Below, piece after piece: positions 17,367-27,731 of a stretch of DNA of 64,000 nt (its first letter is position 1; every line of letters begins with the position of its first letter). The stretch is from Glycomyces buryatensis (lineage in GTDB: Bacteria > Actinomycetota > Actinomycetes > Mycobacteriales > Micromonosporaceae). The stretch spans positions 9,217-73,216 of the forward strand of contig NZ_STGY01000047.1 in NCBI RefSeq assembly GCF_004912275.1. Direction: 5' to 3'. Position numbers and translations under genes: made by a program. The notes under the pieces are model-generated. The model had not been told where the DNA came from. It did not search any database and saw only the letters and a list, made by a program, of their open reading frames with translations.

Positions 17367-18866
17367 ATGAGAACTTTGCTGAACCAAAAGAGTGAACCGG
17401 TGCGTTCCTCCTCCACCCAGGCCGTCCCGGCTCGGCGCGGCCTCGCGCTCGGCGTGCTGCTCGTCATGCAGCTCATGGTCATCCTGGACGGCTCCATCGT
17501 CACCGTGGCGCTGCCGACCATCCAGTCGGACCTGGGCTTCACCACCTCGCAGCTGGCCTGGGTCGTCAACGCCTACCTGCTCGCCTTCGCCGGACTGCTG
17601 CTCCTGTCGGGCCGCCTGGGCGACCTGATCGGATCGCGCAAGGTGTTCCTGGTCGGGCTGGCGCTGTTCACCATCGCCTCGGTGGTCGCGGCGCTCGCCC
17701 CCAGCCCCGAGATGCTCATCGCCGGGCGCTTCCTTCAGGGAGTCGGCGGGGCGCTCGCCTCGGCGGTCATCCTCGGCATGATCGTGCGGCTCTACCCCGA
17801 GCCGGGGGAGCAGGCCAAGGCGATGGCCCTGTACAGCTTCATCGGCGCCGGTGGCGCGGCGATCGGCCTGATCTCCGGCGGTCTCATCACGCAGTCGATC
17901 GGCTGGGAGGGCGTGTTCTGGGTGAACGTGCCGTTCGGTGTGGTGGCCTTCGTCGTCGCGCTGAAGGTCCTCTCCCCCGAAAGCGGCATCGGCTTCAGGC
18001 AGGGCGCCGACATCCTGGGCGCGGCCCTGGTGACCGGCGGTCTCTCCCTGGGCGTGTACGCCATCGTGATGATCGCCGACCCGGCGGTCTCGGGCACCCG
18101 ATCTGCCCTGCTCGGCGTCGTCGCGGCACTGATGATCGTCGCCTTCCTGGTACGCCAGGCAAAGGCGGGGACGCCGCTGCTGCCGCTGCGGATCTTCCGC
18201 AACCGCCAGGCCTCGGCGGCCAACGCCATCGTCGTGACGGGCTTCGCGGCCGGGTTCGGCTTCCAGTTCATGCTCGCGCTGTACCTCCAGGGAGTCCTGG
18301 GGCTCGACGCGCTCAGCACCGGCCTGGCGTTCCTGCCGGCACCGGCGATGATCGCGGTCGTCTCCCTGTTCTTCGCCGCCCGCCTGGTGGCCCGCTTCGG
18401 CCCCCGCCCGATCCTGGTGATCGGATTCGGGGCCCTGGCCACCGGACTGGTCCTGCTGAGCCGGGCGCCGATCGACGGCGACTACTTCGTCGACATCATG
18501 CCGATCCTGTTCCTGATGGGCGCTGGCTTCGGCCTGGCCCTGCCGACGGTGGTCATGACCGCGATGGCGGGCGCCGCCCCCGAGGACCAGGGCGCGGCCT
18601 CGGGCCTGAACAACACCGCCCAGCAGGCCGGCGGCGCGATCGGCCTGGCGGTCCTGGCCACGGTGGCCGCATCGGCGACCGCCTCCAGCGCCGAGGCCGG
18701 AGCCGGAGCGATCGAGGCCCTGCGGGACGGCTACAGCCTGGCCTTCGCGATCGCCGCGGCCTTCGCCCTCCTGGGAGTGCTCATCGCCATCGTCTTCATC
18801 CGCAAGCCGGAGGAACAGCCAGTGGAGGAGGAGCAGATCGCAGAGCTGGCAACGGCCGCAGCATAA
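17367..18866 (+). CDS. DHA2-type MFS drug-efflux transporter (EmrB/QacA)
   Basis: 499 residues with about 14 predicted membrane segments. Motif A is GRLGDLIGSRKVF, the DHA2 motif near TM1 is VILDGSIVTVALPTIQ, and motif C-like glycines are in TM5. Proteins of this family export drugs or dyes with proton antiport. It is divergently transcribed from the AraC regulator, the usual arrangement of an inducible efflux pair. A strong terminator follows. Confidence 0.9.
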   Translation: MRTLLNQKSEPVRSSSTQAVPARRGLALGVLLVMQLMVILDGSIVTVALPTIQSDLGFTTSQLAWVVNAYLLAFAGLLLLSGRLGDLIGSRKVFLVGLALFTIASVVAALAPSPEMLIAGRFLQGVGGALASAVILGMIVRLYPEPGEQAKAMALYSFIGAGGAAIGLISGGLITQSIGWEGVFWVNVPFGVVAFVVALKVLSPESGIGFRQGADILGAALVTGGLSLGVYAIVMIADPAVSGTRSALLGVVAALMIVAFLVRQAKAGTPLLPLRIFRNRQASAANAIVVTGFAAGFGFQFMLALYLQGVLGLDALSTGLAFLPAPAMIAVVSLFFAARLVARFGPRPILVIGFGALATGLVLLSRAPIDGDYFVDIMPILFLMGAGFGLALPTVVMTAMAGAAPEDQGAASGLNNTAQQAGGAIGLAVLATVAASATASSAEAGAGAIEALRDGYSLAFAIAAAFALLGVLIAIVFIRKPEEQPVEEEQIAELATAAA

Positions 18867-18881
18867 TCCGAGTGTCACAAG

Positions 18882-18921
18882 GCGAGGGCCGGACGCGGAG
18901 CAATCCGCTTCCGGCCCTCGC
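18882..18921 (+). terminator. Terminator after the MFS gene
   Basis: An 11-bp perfect outer stem (GCGAGGGCCGG) extended by an inner GCGGA/TCCGC stem around a GCAA loop. There is no long U-tract. It separates the MFS gene from the convergent vapBC pair. Confidence 0.75.
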
Positions 18922-18978
18922 GCTGTCGGTGTTCGCGACGATCCGGGAATCGAGTGCGCCCCGGCCGAATGCCCTGAT

Positions 18979-19410
18979 TTATCCGAAGCCTCGTGAAATT
19001 TCGGGGAGCGTCTTGCTGATGCGCTGTTCGCTGAGATCGGGGAAGTATCGGGCAGCGGCGGAGAAGTCCTTGTCCTCGTGCAGGACGGTCAATCCCATCT
19101 GAATCGCGGTCGCGGCGATGAGATAGTCGGTGAGACTGAACATGGTGTGCATGCTGCGCTCGGTCAAGTCCCGGCGAAGCCTGCGCATGTGGCTACCGGT
19201 TTTGTCCGGCAACTCCACCCACTCATTGCTTCCCAGTAGTTCGGCCTCGATCATCTTGGCTTGGCGTTTGCCAGAGCCTTGGACGAACTCGAAGATCACC
19301 GGTTCGCAGATGCCGAACTCACCCCGGTCTGCGTACTGAATCCATGCCGGATCGACCTGCCCGCGAATGATGCGGATGAGAGCACTGGTGTCGATGAGGT
19401 ACTCGATCAT
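18979..19410 (-). CDS. vapC: VapC-type PIN-domain toxin
   Basis: 143 residues, a PIN ribonuclease. The acidic residues are in LIDTSALIRI (Asp7), VIFEFVQG (Glu), LTDYLIAATA (Asp) and HEDKDFSAAA (Asp), so the active site looks intact. Its ATG overlaps the stop of the upstream antitoxin gene (ATGA), as is typical of toxin-antitoxin operons. VapC toxins cleave tRNA or rRNA; the target here is unknown. Confidence 0.88.
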   Translation of the reverse strand: MIEYLIDTSALIRIIRGQVDPAWIQYADRGEFGICEPVIFEFVQGSGKRQAKMIEAELLGSNEWVELPDKTGSHMRRLRRDLTERSMHTMFSLTDYLIAATAIQMGLTVLHEDKDFSAAARYFPDLSEQRISKTLPEISRGFG

Positions 19411-19646
19411 TCGGCGGGACGGCCGCCCTTGTGAAGGTTGCTGAGCCGCTCGACTTCGTCAAGGTCGATGGTGTTGTCGGCCGCCATTCGACGCAAGTTG
19501 TTCCAAGCGGTCTGCGGGCCGGTCTGCTGGGCCTCGCGGTAGTACTCCAGTGCCTCGTTGATCGCCTGTTTCTTGGTATTCGCCCCGGATTTGGCCATGA
19601 CATCGGCCAGCAGCTCGTCATCGACGTCTACGAGTGTCTTGGTCAT
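19407..19646 (-). CDS. vapB: VapB-type antitoxin
   Basis: 79 residues, starting MTKTLVDVDDELL. The short N-terminal strand-helix-helix (KTLVDVDDELLADVMAKSG, NTKKQAINEALEYY) is a ribbon-helix-helix DNA-binding motif. The C-terminal region probably covers the toxin. The ATG is preceded by a GGAGGCGATC ribosome-binding site. A -10-like TATACT lies on the minus strand at 19688-19683, flanked by GGATAT repeats that may be the autoregulatory operator. Confidence 0.85.
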   Translation of the reverse strand: MTKTLVDVDDELLADVMAKSGANTKKQAINEALEYYREAQQTGPQTAWNNLRRMAADNTIDLDEVERLSNLHKGGRPAE

Positions 19647-19744
19647 GATCGCCTCCACGCCTAGATATCCCATGCGGATTACAGTATATCCTCGGCGGCG
19701 GATTTCGGCGAACGTTATGAGGTCTCGGTGTGTCTTCGCTCGGT

Positions 19745-20809
19745 TCAGCTCAGCGTGGCGCCGATGACGACGGGCTCCGGGTGGAGGCGGATGCCGAAGT
19801 TCATCTCTACCTCGTCGGCCACTTCCATTGCGAGCGCGATCAGTTCGGCCGTGGTGGCGCCGCCGCGGTTCGTCAGGGCCAGCGTGTGCTTCGTGGACAA
19901 TCCCACATTGCCCTTGCGGTAGCCCTTTTCGAAGCCGGCCGCGCCGATGAGCCAGGCCGCCGAGACTTTCACCTGTTCATCCCCGACCGGCCAGTGCGGG
20001 GCGTCGCCCACTCGTTCCTTGAGCTCGTGGAACTGGTGGGCACTGATGATCGGGTTTGTGAAGAACGACCCCGAGCTCCAGGTGTCGTGGTCGGCCTCGT
20101 CCAGCACCATGCCCTTGCCGCGTCGCAGCTCCAGCACCGTCTTGCGGGCCGCCTCCAGCGGCACCCGATCGCCCACGTCGACCCCGAGCCGCCTGGCCGT
20201 CTCGGCGTAGGCGATCGGCTGGGAGCCCGGGCTCGATTCCAGGGTGAAGTCCACGCTCATCACGAAGTAGCGCATATTGTGCTTGAAAACGCTGTGGCGG
20301 TAAGCGAACCGGCATTCGGCGGGTGACCAGTCGCGGATCTCGTCGGTCTCGCGGTCCCACACCCGCACCGAGGCGATCGTCTGGGACACCTCCTGGCCGT
20401 AGGCGCCCACGTTCTGGATCGGGGTCGCCCCGGCCGAGCCGGGAATGCCCGAAAGGAACTCCACACCCGAGCGCTCATGCTCCACAGTCCAAGCGACGAA
20501 GTCGTCCCACACCTGCCCGGCCTGGACACGCACCGTCTGGGGCCCAGACTCCTCGATCCCGCCGCCGCGCAGCAGGACCACCGTGCCGTCGAAGCCGTCG
20601 TCGCCGATGACGACGTTGCTGCCGCCGGCGAGCACCAGCGTCGAGCTCTTCGCCGCTCGGAGCGCCTCGACGGCTTCTTCCGAGCTGTGGGTCTCGACCA
20701 GTTCGCGGGCCGGACCGCCCAGACGCAGGGTCGTATAACGCCCGAGCGCTTTGTCGGGGATCCGACCCCCTGGGCGGTTCTCGCTGTGATGCGGACTGGC
20801 GTGGTTCAC
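19745..20809 (-). CDS. murB: UDP-N-acetylenolpyruvoylglucosamine reductase
   Basis: 354 residues, an FAD enzyme making UDP-N-acetylmuramate for peptidoglycan. FAD-domain motifs are LAGGSNVVIGDDGF and SGIPGSAGATPIQNVGAYGQE. The catalytic serine region is SSGSFFTNP and the C-terminal glutamate region is MNFGIRLHPEPVVIG. It lacks the extra loop of some families and fits the actinobacterial type I enzyme. The GTG start is 48 bp from the divergent DinB-like gene. Confidence 0.95.
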   Translation of the reverse strand: MNHASPHHSENRPGGRIPDKALGRYTTLRLGGPARELVETHSSEEAVEALRAAKSSTLVLAGGSNVVIGDDGFDGTVVLLRGGGIEESGPQTVRVQAGQVWDDFVAWTVEHERSGVEFLSGIPGSAGATPIQNVGAYGQEVSQTIASVRVWDRETDEIRDWSPAECRFAYRHSVFKHNMRYFVMSVDFTLESSPGSQPIAYAETARRLGVDVGDRVPLEAARKTVLELRRGKGMVLDEADHDTWSSGSFFTNPIISAHQFHELKERVGDAPHWPVGDEQVKVSAAWLIGAAGFEKGYRKGNVGLSTKHTLALTNRGGATTAELIALAMEVADEVEMNFGIRLHPEPVVIGATLS

Positions 20810-20857
20810 GCGGCAAAGCCTAAGCTGTATTGAGGCAACGAGGATCGGCGGTCACCC

Positions 20858-21601
20858 ATGTCCAAGCTGCGCATCACCGACTACCTGACCGAGCTCAAGA
20901 ACGAGGCCGGCGGCCTCGGCGAGATCGTCGACACCGCCACGGCCGACCGCGTGGTGCCCTCCCGCCCCGACACGACCGTCGCCGGAGTCATAGCCGATCT
21001 CGTCCGCCTCTACCGTTGGACCCGAACCGCACTCAACGCCGTTCCAGGGGGACCCGACGTCCCCAGGCCCTCCCCCGTGGACGTCCCCGTCCAGCGCGCC
21101 GCCGAGATCTTCGAAGAGGAACTGTTCCTGCTCGAAGCCGCCCTCGAAACCCACCCGCACGACACCCCCGCCTGGACCTGGGCGCCCGTGGACCACCGCG
21201 CCGAGTTCTGGCACCGCCGCGTCACCGTCGCCACCGGCCTCGCCCGCTGGGACGTGCAGATGGCCGTAGGCGCCACCGCCCCCGTCCCCGCAGGCCTTGC
21301 CGCCGAGGCGATCTCGGAGGTCTTCGAGGCGTTCCTGCCCGCCGGGGAGCGGCGCGAAGCCGAGTCCGAAGCGGCCGGGCTCGCCCAGCTGTTCGCACAG
21401 GACGCCGACGCGACCTGGTTCGTGCGCCTGCGCGAAGGCCGCGTCGCCCTGCTCGACCACCCCGATGCCAGGGCCGGTCTCCAGGCCCGCGCCGCCGGCT
21501 CGGCCTCGGACATCGCGCTGGCGCTGTGGGGACGGCTGCCGTTCGGGATCTGCGACATCGTCGGAGACGAGGCCCTGCTCCAGGCCCTGCGGGTCGCCTG
21601 A
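20858..21601 (+). CDS. Maleylpyruvate isomerase/DinB-like family protein
   Basis: 247 residues. An N-terminal four-helix DinB-like domain (TTVAGVIADLVRLYRWTRTAL) and a C-terminal domain ending DIALALWGRLPFG match the actinobacterial TIGR03083 family related to mycothiol-dependent maleylpyruvate isomerase. A metal-ligand His is expected in the helical domain, but the usual one is not obvious. The substrate is unknown. It is monocistronic and divergent from murB. Confidence 0.75.
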   Translation: MSKLRITDYLTELKNEAGGLGEIVDTATADRVVPSRPDTTVAGVIADLVRLYRWTRTALNAVPGGPDVPRPSPVDVPVQRAAEIFEEELFLLEAALETHPHDTPAWTWAPVDHRAEFWHRRVTVATGLARWDVQMAVGATAPVPAGLAAEAISEVFEAFLPAGERREAESEAAGLAQLFAQDADATWFVRLREGRVALLDHPDARAGLQARAAGSASDIALALWGRLPFGICDIVGDEALLQALRVA

Positions 21602-21646
21602 GAGCGGTATTTCACCCCGCGTGAGACTGGTAACAGTTCGGCATCC

Positions 21647-21658
21647 TTTCCCGGGAAA
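21647..21658. promoter_or_regulatory. 12-bp palindrome TTTCCCGGGAAA upstream of msiK
   Basis: A perfect palindrome about 210 bp upstream of the ATPase gene, in a 263-bp intergenic region. LacI-type sugar regulators bind palindromes of this kind, but no regulator gene is nearby. Confidence 0.3.
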
Positions 21659-21864
21659 CCGGACAAACGTTCGGTCTCCGCTTGGCAAAGGCATTCATCT
21701 GCCGCTAGGCTCGCCTCACGCTTCACGGTGGGAACACCGGGTCGCGGACGAACCGCTGCGCAGGGTCGCGCCGCCTTGGTGAGACCCGTCGTTGTAGTTC
21801 GTGCACAACACGCCTTTTACAACGGATCGTCTGGCACGTACCTGCCAGTGAAAGGGACCTCATC

Positions 21865-22959
<1,095 letters not shown>

Positions 22960-22971
22960 TCCGGCCCCCGG

Positions 22972-23012
22972 ACCGACCGCGCGACGCTTCGGCGCCGCGC
23001 GGTCGGTGTTTT
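22972..23012 (+). terminator. Rho-independent terminator of msiK
   Basis: A perfect 12-bp stem ACCGACCGCGCG with its complement. The loop contains CGC-TTCG-GCG (a UUCG tetraloop), followed by GTTTT. Confidence 0.9.
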
Positions 23013-23044
23013 CATGCCCGGCGGCGCGGGGTTACCTTTGACGT

Positions 23045-24184
<1,140 letters not shown>

Positions 24185-24200
24185 CCCGGAAGACCTTGCG

Positions 24201-25031
24201 ATGCCACCGACCAAATCAGACCTCATCCGTCCACCGGCCGTAGCGGGCCGGTTCTACCCGGCCCACGCGAAGCGGCTGCGCGAGTCGATCACCGACTTGC
24301 TCGACGCCGTTCCCGTGGGCGACGAACCGCTCGCCGCGGCCTATATCGTCCCGCACGCCGGATACCGCTATTCGGGGCCCGTCGCCGCCCAGGTGTACGC
24401 CCGGCTGGCCGCCCACCGCGATCGAATTCGCCGCGTGGTGCTGGTCGGCCCTTCGCACTCCCATCCGCTGCGCGGCCATGCGGCCGCCCCGTACACCGCT
24501 TGGCAGACCCCGCTGGGCGACGTGCACGCCGCCGAGACCGGGGTCGTCGGATCCTCGCGGCTGCCGCACGAGTCGGAGCATTCGCTGGAGGTGCAGCTGC
24601 CGTTCTTGCAGGTCGCGCTCGGCGACGACATCGAAGTGGTGCCAGTGGCCTGCGGCATGAGCCAGTCGCCGGACACCGCGCGAGTCGTCGCGGCGCTGCT
24701 GGCGGAGGGCGGCGAGGGCACGGTCCTGCTGTGCTCGACCGACCTGTCGCACTACAACGACCAGGAGACGGCCCGGCGCATCGACGCCAAGACGGCGGAG
24801 GCGATCAAGGGGCTGCGTCCCCGCGAGATCTCCACGTCCCACGCCTGCGGCGTGTTCGCCCTGCGCGGAACCGTGGCCTGGGCCGACGCGACCGGAAGGC
24901 GCCCAAGGCAACTCGCCCTGGCCACGTCCGCGGACACCGGAGGGGACCCCGAACGGGTGGTGGGCTACCCGGCCTTCGCCATCGAACTCCCGGCCTCGGT
25001 CCCCGCACAGCCGACTCGGGCCGCCGACTAG
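24201..25031 (+). CDS. amrB: AmmeMemoRadiSam system protein B (MEMO1 family)
   Basis: 276 residues. MEMO1-like motifs: RPPAVAGRFYP at the N-terminus, IVPHAGYRYSGP, VGPSHSHP, HESEHSLEVQLPFLQ and CSTDLSHYN. The conserved His/Asp/Cys-like positions are those that bind metal in extradiol-dioxygenase-like folds. The ATG start (MPPTKSD) follows the radical SAM gene closely; the open frame continues 52 codons upstream inside that gene. The function is unknown. Confidence 0.9.
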   Translation: MPPTKSDLIRPPAVAGRFYPAHAKRLRESITDLLDAVPVGDEPLAAAYIVPHAGYRYSGPVAAQVYARLAAHRDRIRRVVLVGPSHSHPLRGHAAAPYTAWQTPLGDVHAAETGVVGSSRLPHESEHSLEVQLPFLQVALGDDIEVVPVACGMSQSPDTARVVAALLAEGGEGTVLLCSTDLSHYNDQETARRIDAKTAEAIKGLRPREISTSHACGVFALRGTVAWADATGRRPRQLALATSADTGGDPERVVGYPAFAIELPASVPAQPTRAAD

Positions 25032-25141
25032 AACGTCGCACCCGCCGGGCACTATCGAATCGGGGGGGACTTCGTCCCGACACACTCGATCCCGGGTACC
25101 GACGGGCGTGTGATGCGCGGCGGTGCGAGGAAAGTCGCATG

Positions 25142-25168
25142 CTGACTCGTGGTGGCGGCATTTACCCT
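25142..25168 (+). promoter_or_regulatory. Possible leaderless promoter of lysS
   Basis: CTGACT (25142-25147), a 15-bp spacer and TACCCT (25163-25168). The -10 box ends 7 nt before the GTG start and no ribosome-binding site is visible, so transcription would begin at the start codon. Confidence 0.4.
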
Positions 25169-25175
25169 GTAAGAC

Positions 25176-26681
25176 GTGACCGAGCACGAGCAGACCATTG
25201 ACAGCGGCCCAGACCTTCCCGAGCAGATGAAGATCCGGCGCGAGAAGCGCGCCGCCCTCCTCGCGGAAGGCAAGCAGCCGTACCCGCTCGGCTACCCGCG
25301 CACCCACTCCCTGGCCGAGCTGCGGGAGCAGTTCGCCGAGCTTCCCGAGGGCGAGTCCTCCGGGGTGACCGCCTCCACCACCGGCCGCGTCATCTTCACC
25401 CGCACCGCCGGCAAGCTCTGCTTCGCCCGCCTGCGCGACGGCGACGGCACCGAATTCCAGGTCATGGTCTCCCAGGGCAAGGTCGGCAAGGAAGCGCTCG
25501 ACGAGTGGAAGCGCCTGGTCGACATCGGCGACCACCTCGGCGTCACCGGCGAGGTCGTCACCTCCAAGCGCGGCGAGCTGTCGGTCATGGCCGACTCCTT
25601 CGCGATCACCGCCAAGGCCCTCCGCCCGCTTCCGGTGGCGCACAAGCCGCTCGCCGAGGAGACCCGGGTCCGCCAGCGCTACGTCGACCTGATCGTGCGC
25701 CCCGAGGCCCGCGCCAACGCGCGCAATCGCTCCGCCGTCGTCCGCTCGATTCGCGAACAACTCGACGAGCGCGACTTCATCGAAGTCGAGACCCCGATGA
25801 TGCAGGTCCAGCCCGGCGGCGCGACCGCCCGGCCGTTCATGACGCATATGAACGCCTATGACATCGACCTGTACATGCGCATCGCGCCCGAGTTGTATTT
25901 GAAACGGTGCGTAGTCGGAGGCATCGATCGCGTATTCGAGATCAACCGGAACTTCCGCAACGAGGGCGCCGACTCGTCGCATTCTCCCGAGTTTGCGATG
26001 CTGGAGGCCTATCAGGCCTACGGCGACTACCGCACGATCGGTGAGTTGACCAAGTCGCTCATTCAAGGGGCGGCGCGCTCCGCGTTCGGTTCGGAGACGG
26101 TCGAGCTGGCCGACGGGACCTCCTACGACCTGGGCGGGGATTGGAACGAGATCACCCTCTTCGGCTCCCTTTCCGAAGCGCTCGGAGAAACCGTGACCGT
26201 CGACACTTCCCTGGACCAGTTGCGGGCCTACGCCGAGAAAGTCGAGCTCGGAGTCGACCCGTTGTGGGGCCACGGGAAACTGGCCGAGGAATTGTTCGAG
26301 CACCTGGTGGTCGACGACCTCCACGCTCCCACCTTCGTTTACGACTACCCCGAGGACACCTCGCCGCTCACCCGGGGTCACCGCACGGAGTCGGGACTGG
26401 CCGAGAAATGGGATCTTTACGTTCGCGGTTTCGAACTGGCCACCGGCTATTCGGAGCTGGTCGACCCGGTCATCCAGCGCGAGCGCCTGGAGGCGCAGGC
26501 CAGACTGGCCGCGAAGGGCGACGTCGAGGCCATGACCGTGGATGAGGATTTCCTGCGCGCGATGGAATACGGAATGCCGCCGAGCGGCGGCATGGGCATG
26601 GGAATCGATCGGTTGCTTATGGCGCTCACCGGACTCGGTATCCGAGAGACCATCCTCTTCCCGCTGGTGAAACCCGAATAG
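25176..26681 (+). CDS. lysS: Lysyl-tRNA synthetase (class II)
   Basis: 501 residues. An N-terminal OB-fold anticodon-binding domain (about 60-170) precedes the class II catalytic domain. Motif 1 includes [14 protein letters not shown], motif 2 [20 protein letters not shown], and motif 3 [15 protein letters not shown]. The start is GTG. Apparently no Shine-Dalgarno sequence precedes it and a -10-like TACCCT lies 7 nt upstream, so a leaderless mRNA is likely. It is followed by a terminator-like hairpin and lsr2. Confidence 0.96.
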   Translation: MTEHEQTIDSGPDLPEQMKIRREKRAALLAEGKQPYPLGYPRTHSLAELREQFAELPEGESSGVTASTTGRVIFTRTAGKLCFARLRDGDGTEFQVMVSQGKVGKEALDEWKRLVDIGDHLGVTGEVVTSKRGELSVMADSFAITAKALRPLPVAHKPLAEETRVRQRYVDLIVRPEARANARNRSAVVRSIREQLDERDFIEVETPMMQVQPGGATARPFMTHMNAYDIDLYMRIAPELYLKRCVVGGIDRVFEINRNFRNEGADSSHSPEFAMLEAYQAYGDYRTIGELTKSLIQGAARSAFGSETVELADGTSYDLGGDWNEITLFGSLSEALGETVTVDTSLDQLRAYAEKVELGVDPLWGHGKLAEELFEHLVVDDLHAPTFVYDYPEDTSPLTRGHRTESGLAEKWDLYVRGFELATGYSELVDPVIQRERLEAQARLAAKGDVEAMTVDEDFLRAMEYGMPPSGGMGMGIDRLLMALTGLGIRETILFPLVKPE

Positions 26682-26721
26682 TAAGAAATAAACGGCGAGA
26701 ACGCGGCTTCGAGCGGCGTCT

Positions 26722-26766
26722 TGAATCAACGCAGTACCTGGACGTTCCGGGTGCTGCGTTGATTCA
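26722..26766 (+). terminator. Terminator between lysS and lsr2
   Basis: A perfect 13-bp stem (TGAATCAACGCAG with its complement) around a 19-nt loop. It is symmetrical enough to work on both strands and has a weak T-rich flank. Confidence 0.6.
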
Positions 26767-26879
26767 GTTCTGGCCACCCTCTTTCGCATCTCTAAGGGAC
26801 TCGTATATGCTCTGGCACTAGTAGCAAAGGCAGTGCCGGTAAGCGTTCGTCGCTTCGGTCGGATCGAGAGGAATTTGCC

Positions 26880-27230
26880 ATGGCGAAGAAGACACAGGTC
26901 ATCCTGATCGACGATATCGACGGCAGCAAGGCTGAGGAGACCGTCAAATTCGCTATCGACGGACAGGCCTACGAGATCGACCTTTCTGCCACGCATGCCA
27001 ATGAACTGCGTGAAGCCCTGGCGAAATTCCAGGAGGCTGGGACGCGATTGGGTCGATACACCGTGGGTGTAGTCCGGGGACCGGCGCGCGGCGCTTCCAC
27101 CCGCCGTATGGCCGTTGACCGTGAGCAGAACAAGGCCATCCGCGAGTGGGCCGAGCGCAACGGCAAGAATGTCTCCCCGCGTGGCCGTATTCCTCAGGCC
27201 ATCGTCGAGGAGTACAACGAGGCGCACTGA
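26880..27230 (+). CDS. lsr2: Lsr2 nucleoid-associated xenogeneic silencer
   Basis: 116 residues. The N-terminal oligomerisation domain (MAKKTQVILIDDIDG, YEIDLSATHANELREAL) and C-terminal DNA-binding domain (NKAIREWAERNG, SPRGRIP) with the RGR minor-groove hook are intact. Lsr2 coats AT-rich, often foreign, DNA in actinobacteria. GAGAGGAA precedes the ATG, and a TATGCT -10-like box lies about 65 bp upstream. It could silence the lower-GC cargo found later in this window, though that is inference. Confidence 0.95.
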   Translation: MAKKTQVILIDDIDGSKAEETVKFAIDGQAYEIDLSATHANELREALAKFQEAGTRLGRYTVGVVRGPARGASTRRMAVDREQNKAIREWAERNGKNVSPRGRIPQAIVEEYNEAH

Positions 27231-27258
27231 GCGACCGGCGAATTTTTGATCCTCTGAA

Positions 27259-27284
27259 CGCCCGTACCCGGCAGGGTGCGGGCG
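27259..27284 (+). terminator. Hairpin after lsr2
   Basis: CGCCCGTACCC pairs with GGGTGCGGGCG (one mismatch) around a 4-nt loop, about 30 nt after the lsr2 stop. A short T-rich stretch follows. The rest of 27285-27558 shows no gene. Confidence 0.5.
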
Positions 27285-27558
27285 CTTCGCTTTCGCCTCG
27301 CCCGCGGCCCTCACTGAGGACGGCCCGGCCCACCTCCCCGGCCCCGATTTCGCCTAGGGGGTGTCCGGTGAACGGACCCGCGCCCGCGCGGGTGTTTCGT
27401 TTGGGCTCGATGTGGAAACTCAATCGAAGGGCCCCGCACCGTTCCATCGGTCCGGTGGTTTCGCGAAGTCTCATAGGCGCAGGGCATGATCGTTATCGAG
27501 GGGATTTCCCGGCGGCCCACCGGGGCCTTGGACGGACGGGGTCACGAGCGGACCTGGC

Positions 27559-27576
27559 ATTGCGCTCAGAGCGAAC
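27559..27576. promoter_or_regulatory. ClgR-type operator upstream of clpC
   Basis: attgcgctcagagcgaac fits the ClgR consensus CGCYNANRGCG with flanking A/T and a GCGAAC right half; one flanking position deviates. It lies about 155 bp upstream of the clpC start. A TAAGGT (27598-27603) downstream could be the -10 box. ClgR activates clp genes in Streptomyces and Corynebacterium. The regulator gene is not in this window. Confidence 0.55.
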
Positions 27577-27731
27577 GTTTTCTCTCTGGGAATGGCCTAA
27601 GGTGCACGCTTGTTGTCACCCACGTGGCACCCGTTGCCGGACAGCTCGGGAGATAAGGTGTACCCACAGGGTTTTGCAAGCCACGACCAGTATTGACGAC
27701 AAGTAGCGGCGGACGCGAGGAGCAGAAGCGC

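Noticed and set aside
24216-27314. 1032-codon open frame on the minus strand opposite amrB, lysS and lsr2
   Set aside because: A shadow frame of high-GC genes: His/Arg/Gly/Val-rich, no domain character, and fully covered by well-recognised genes on the other strand.
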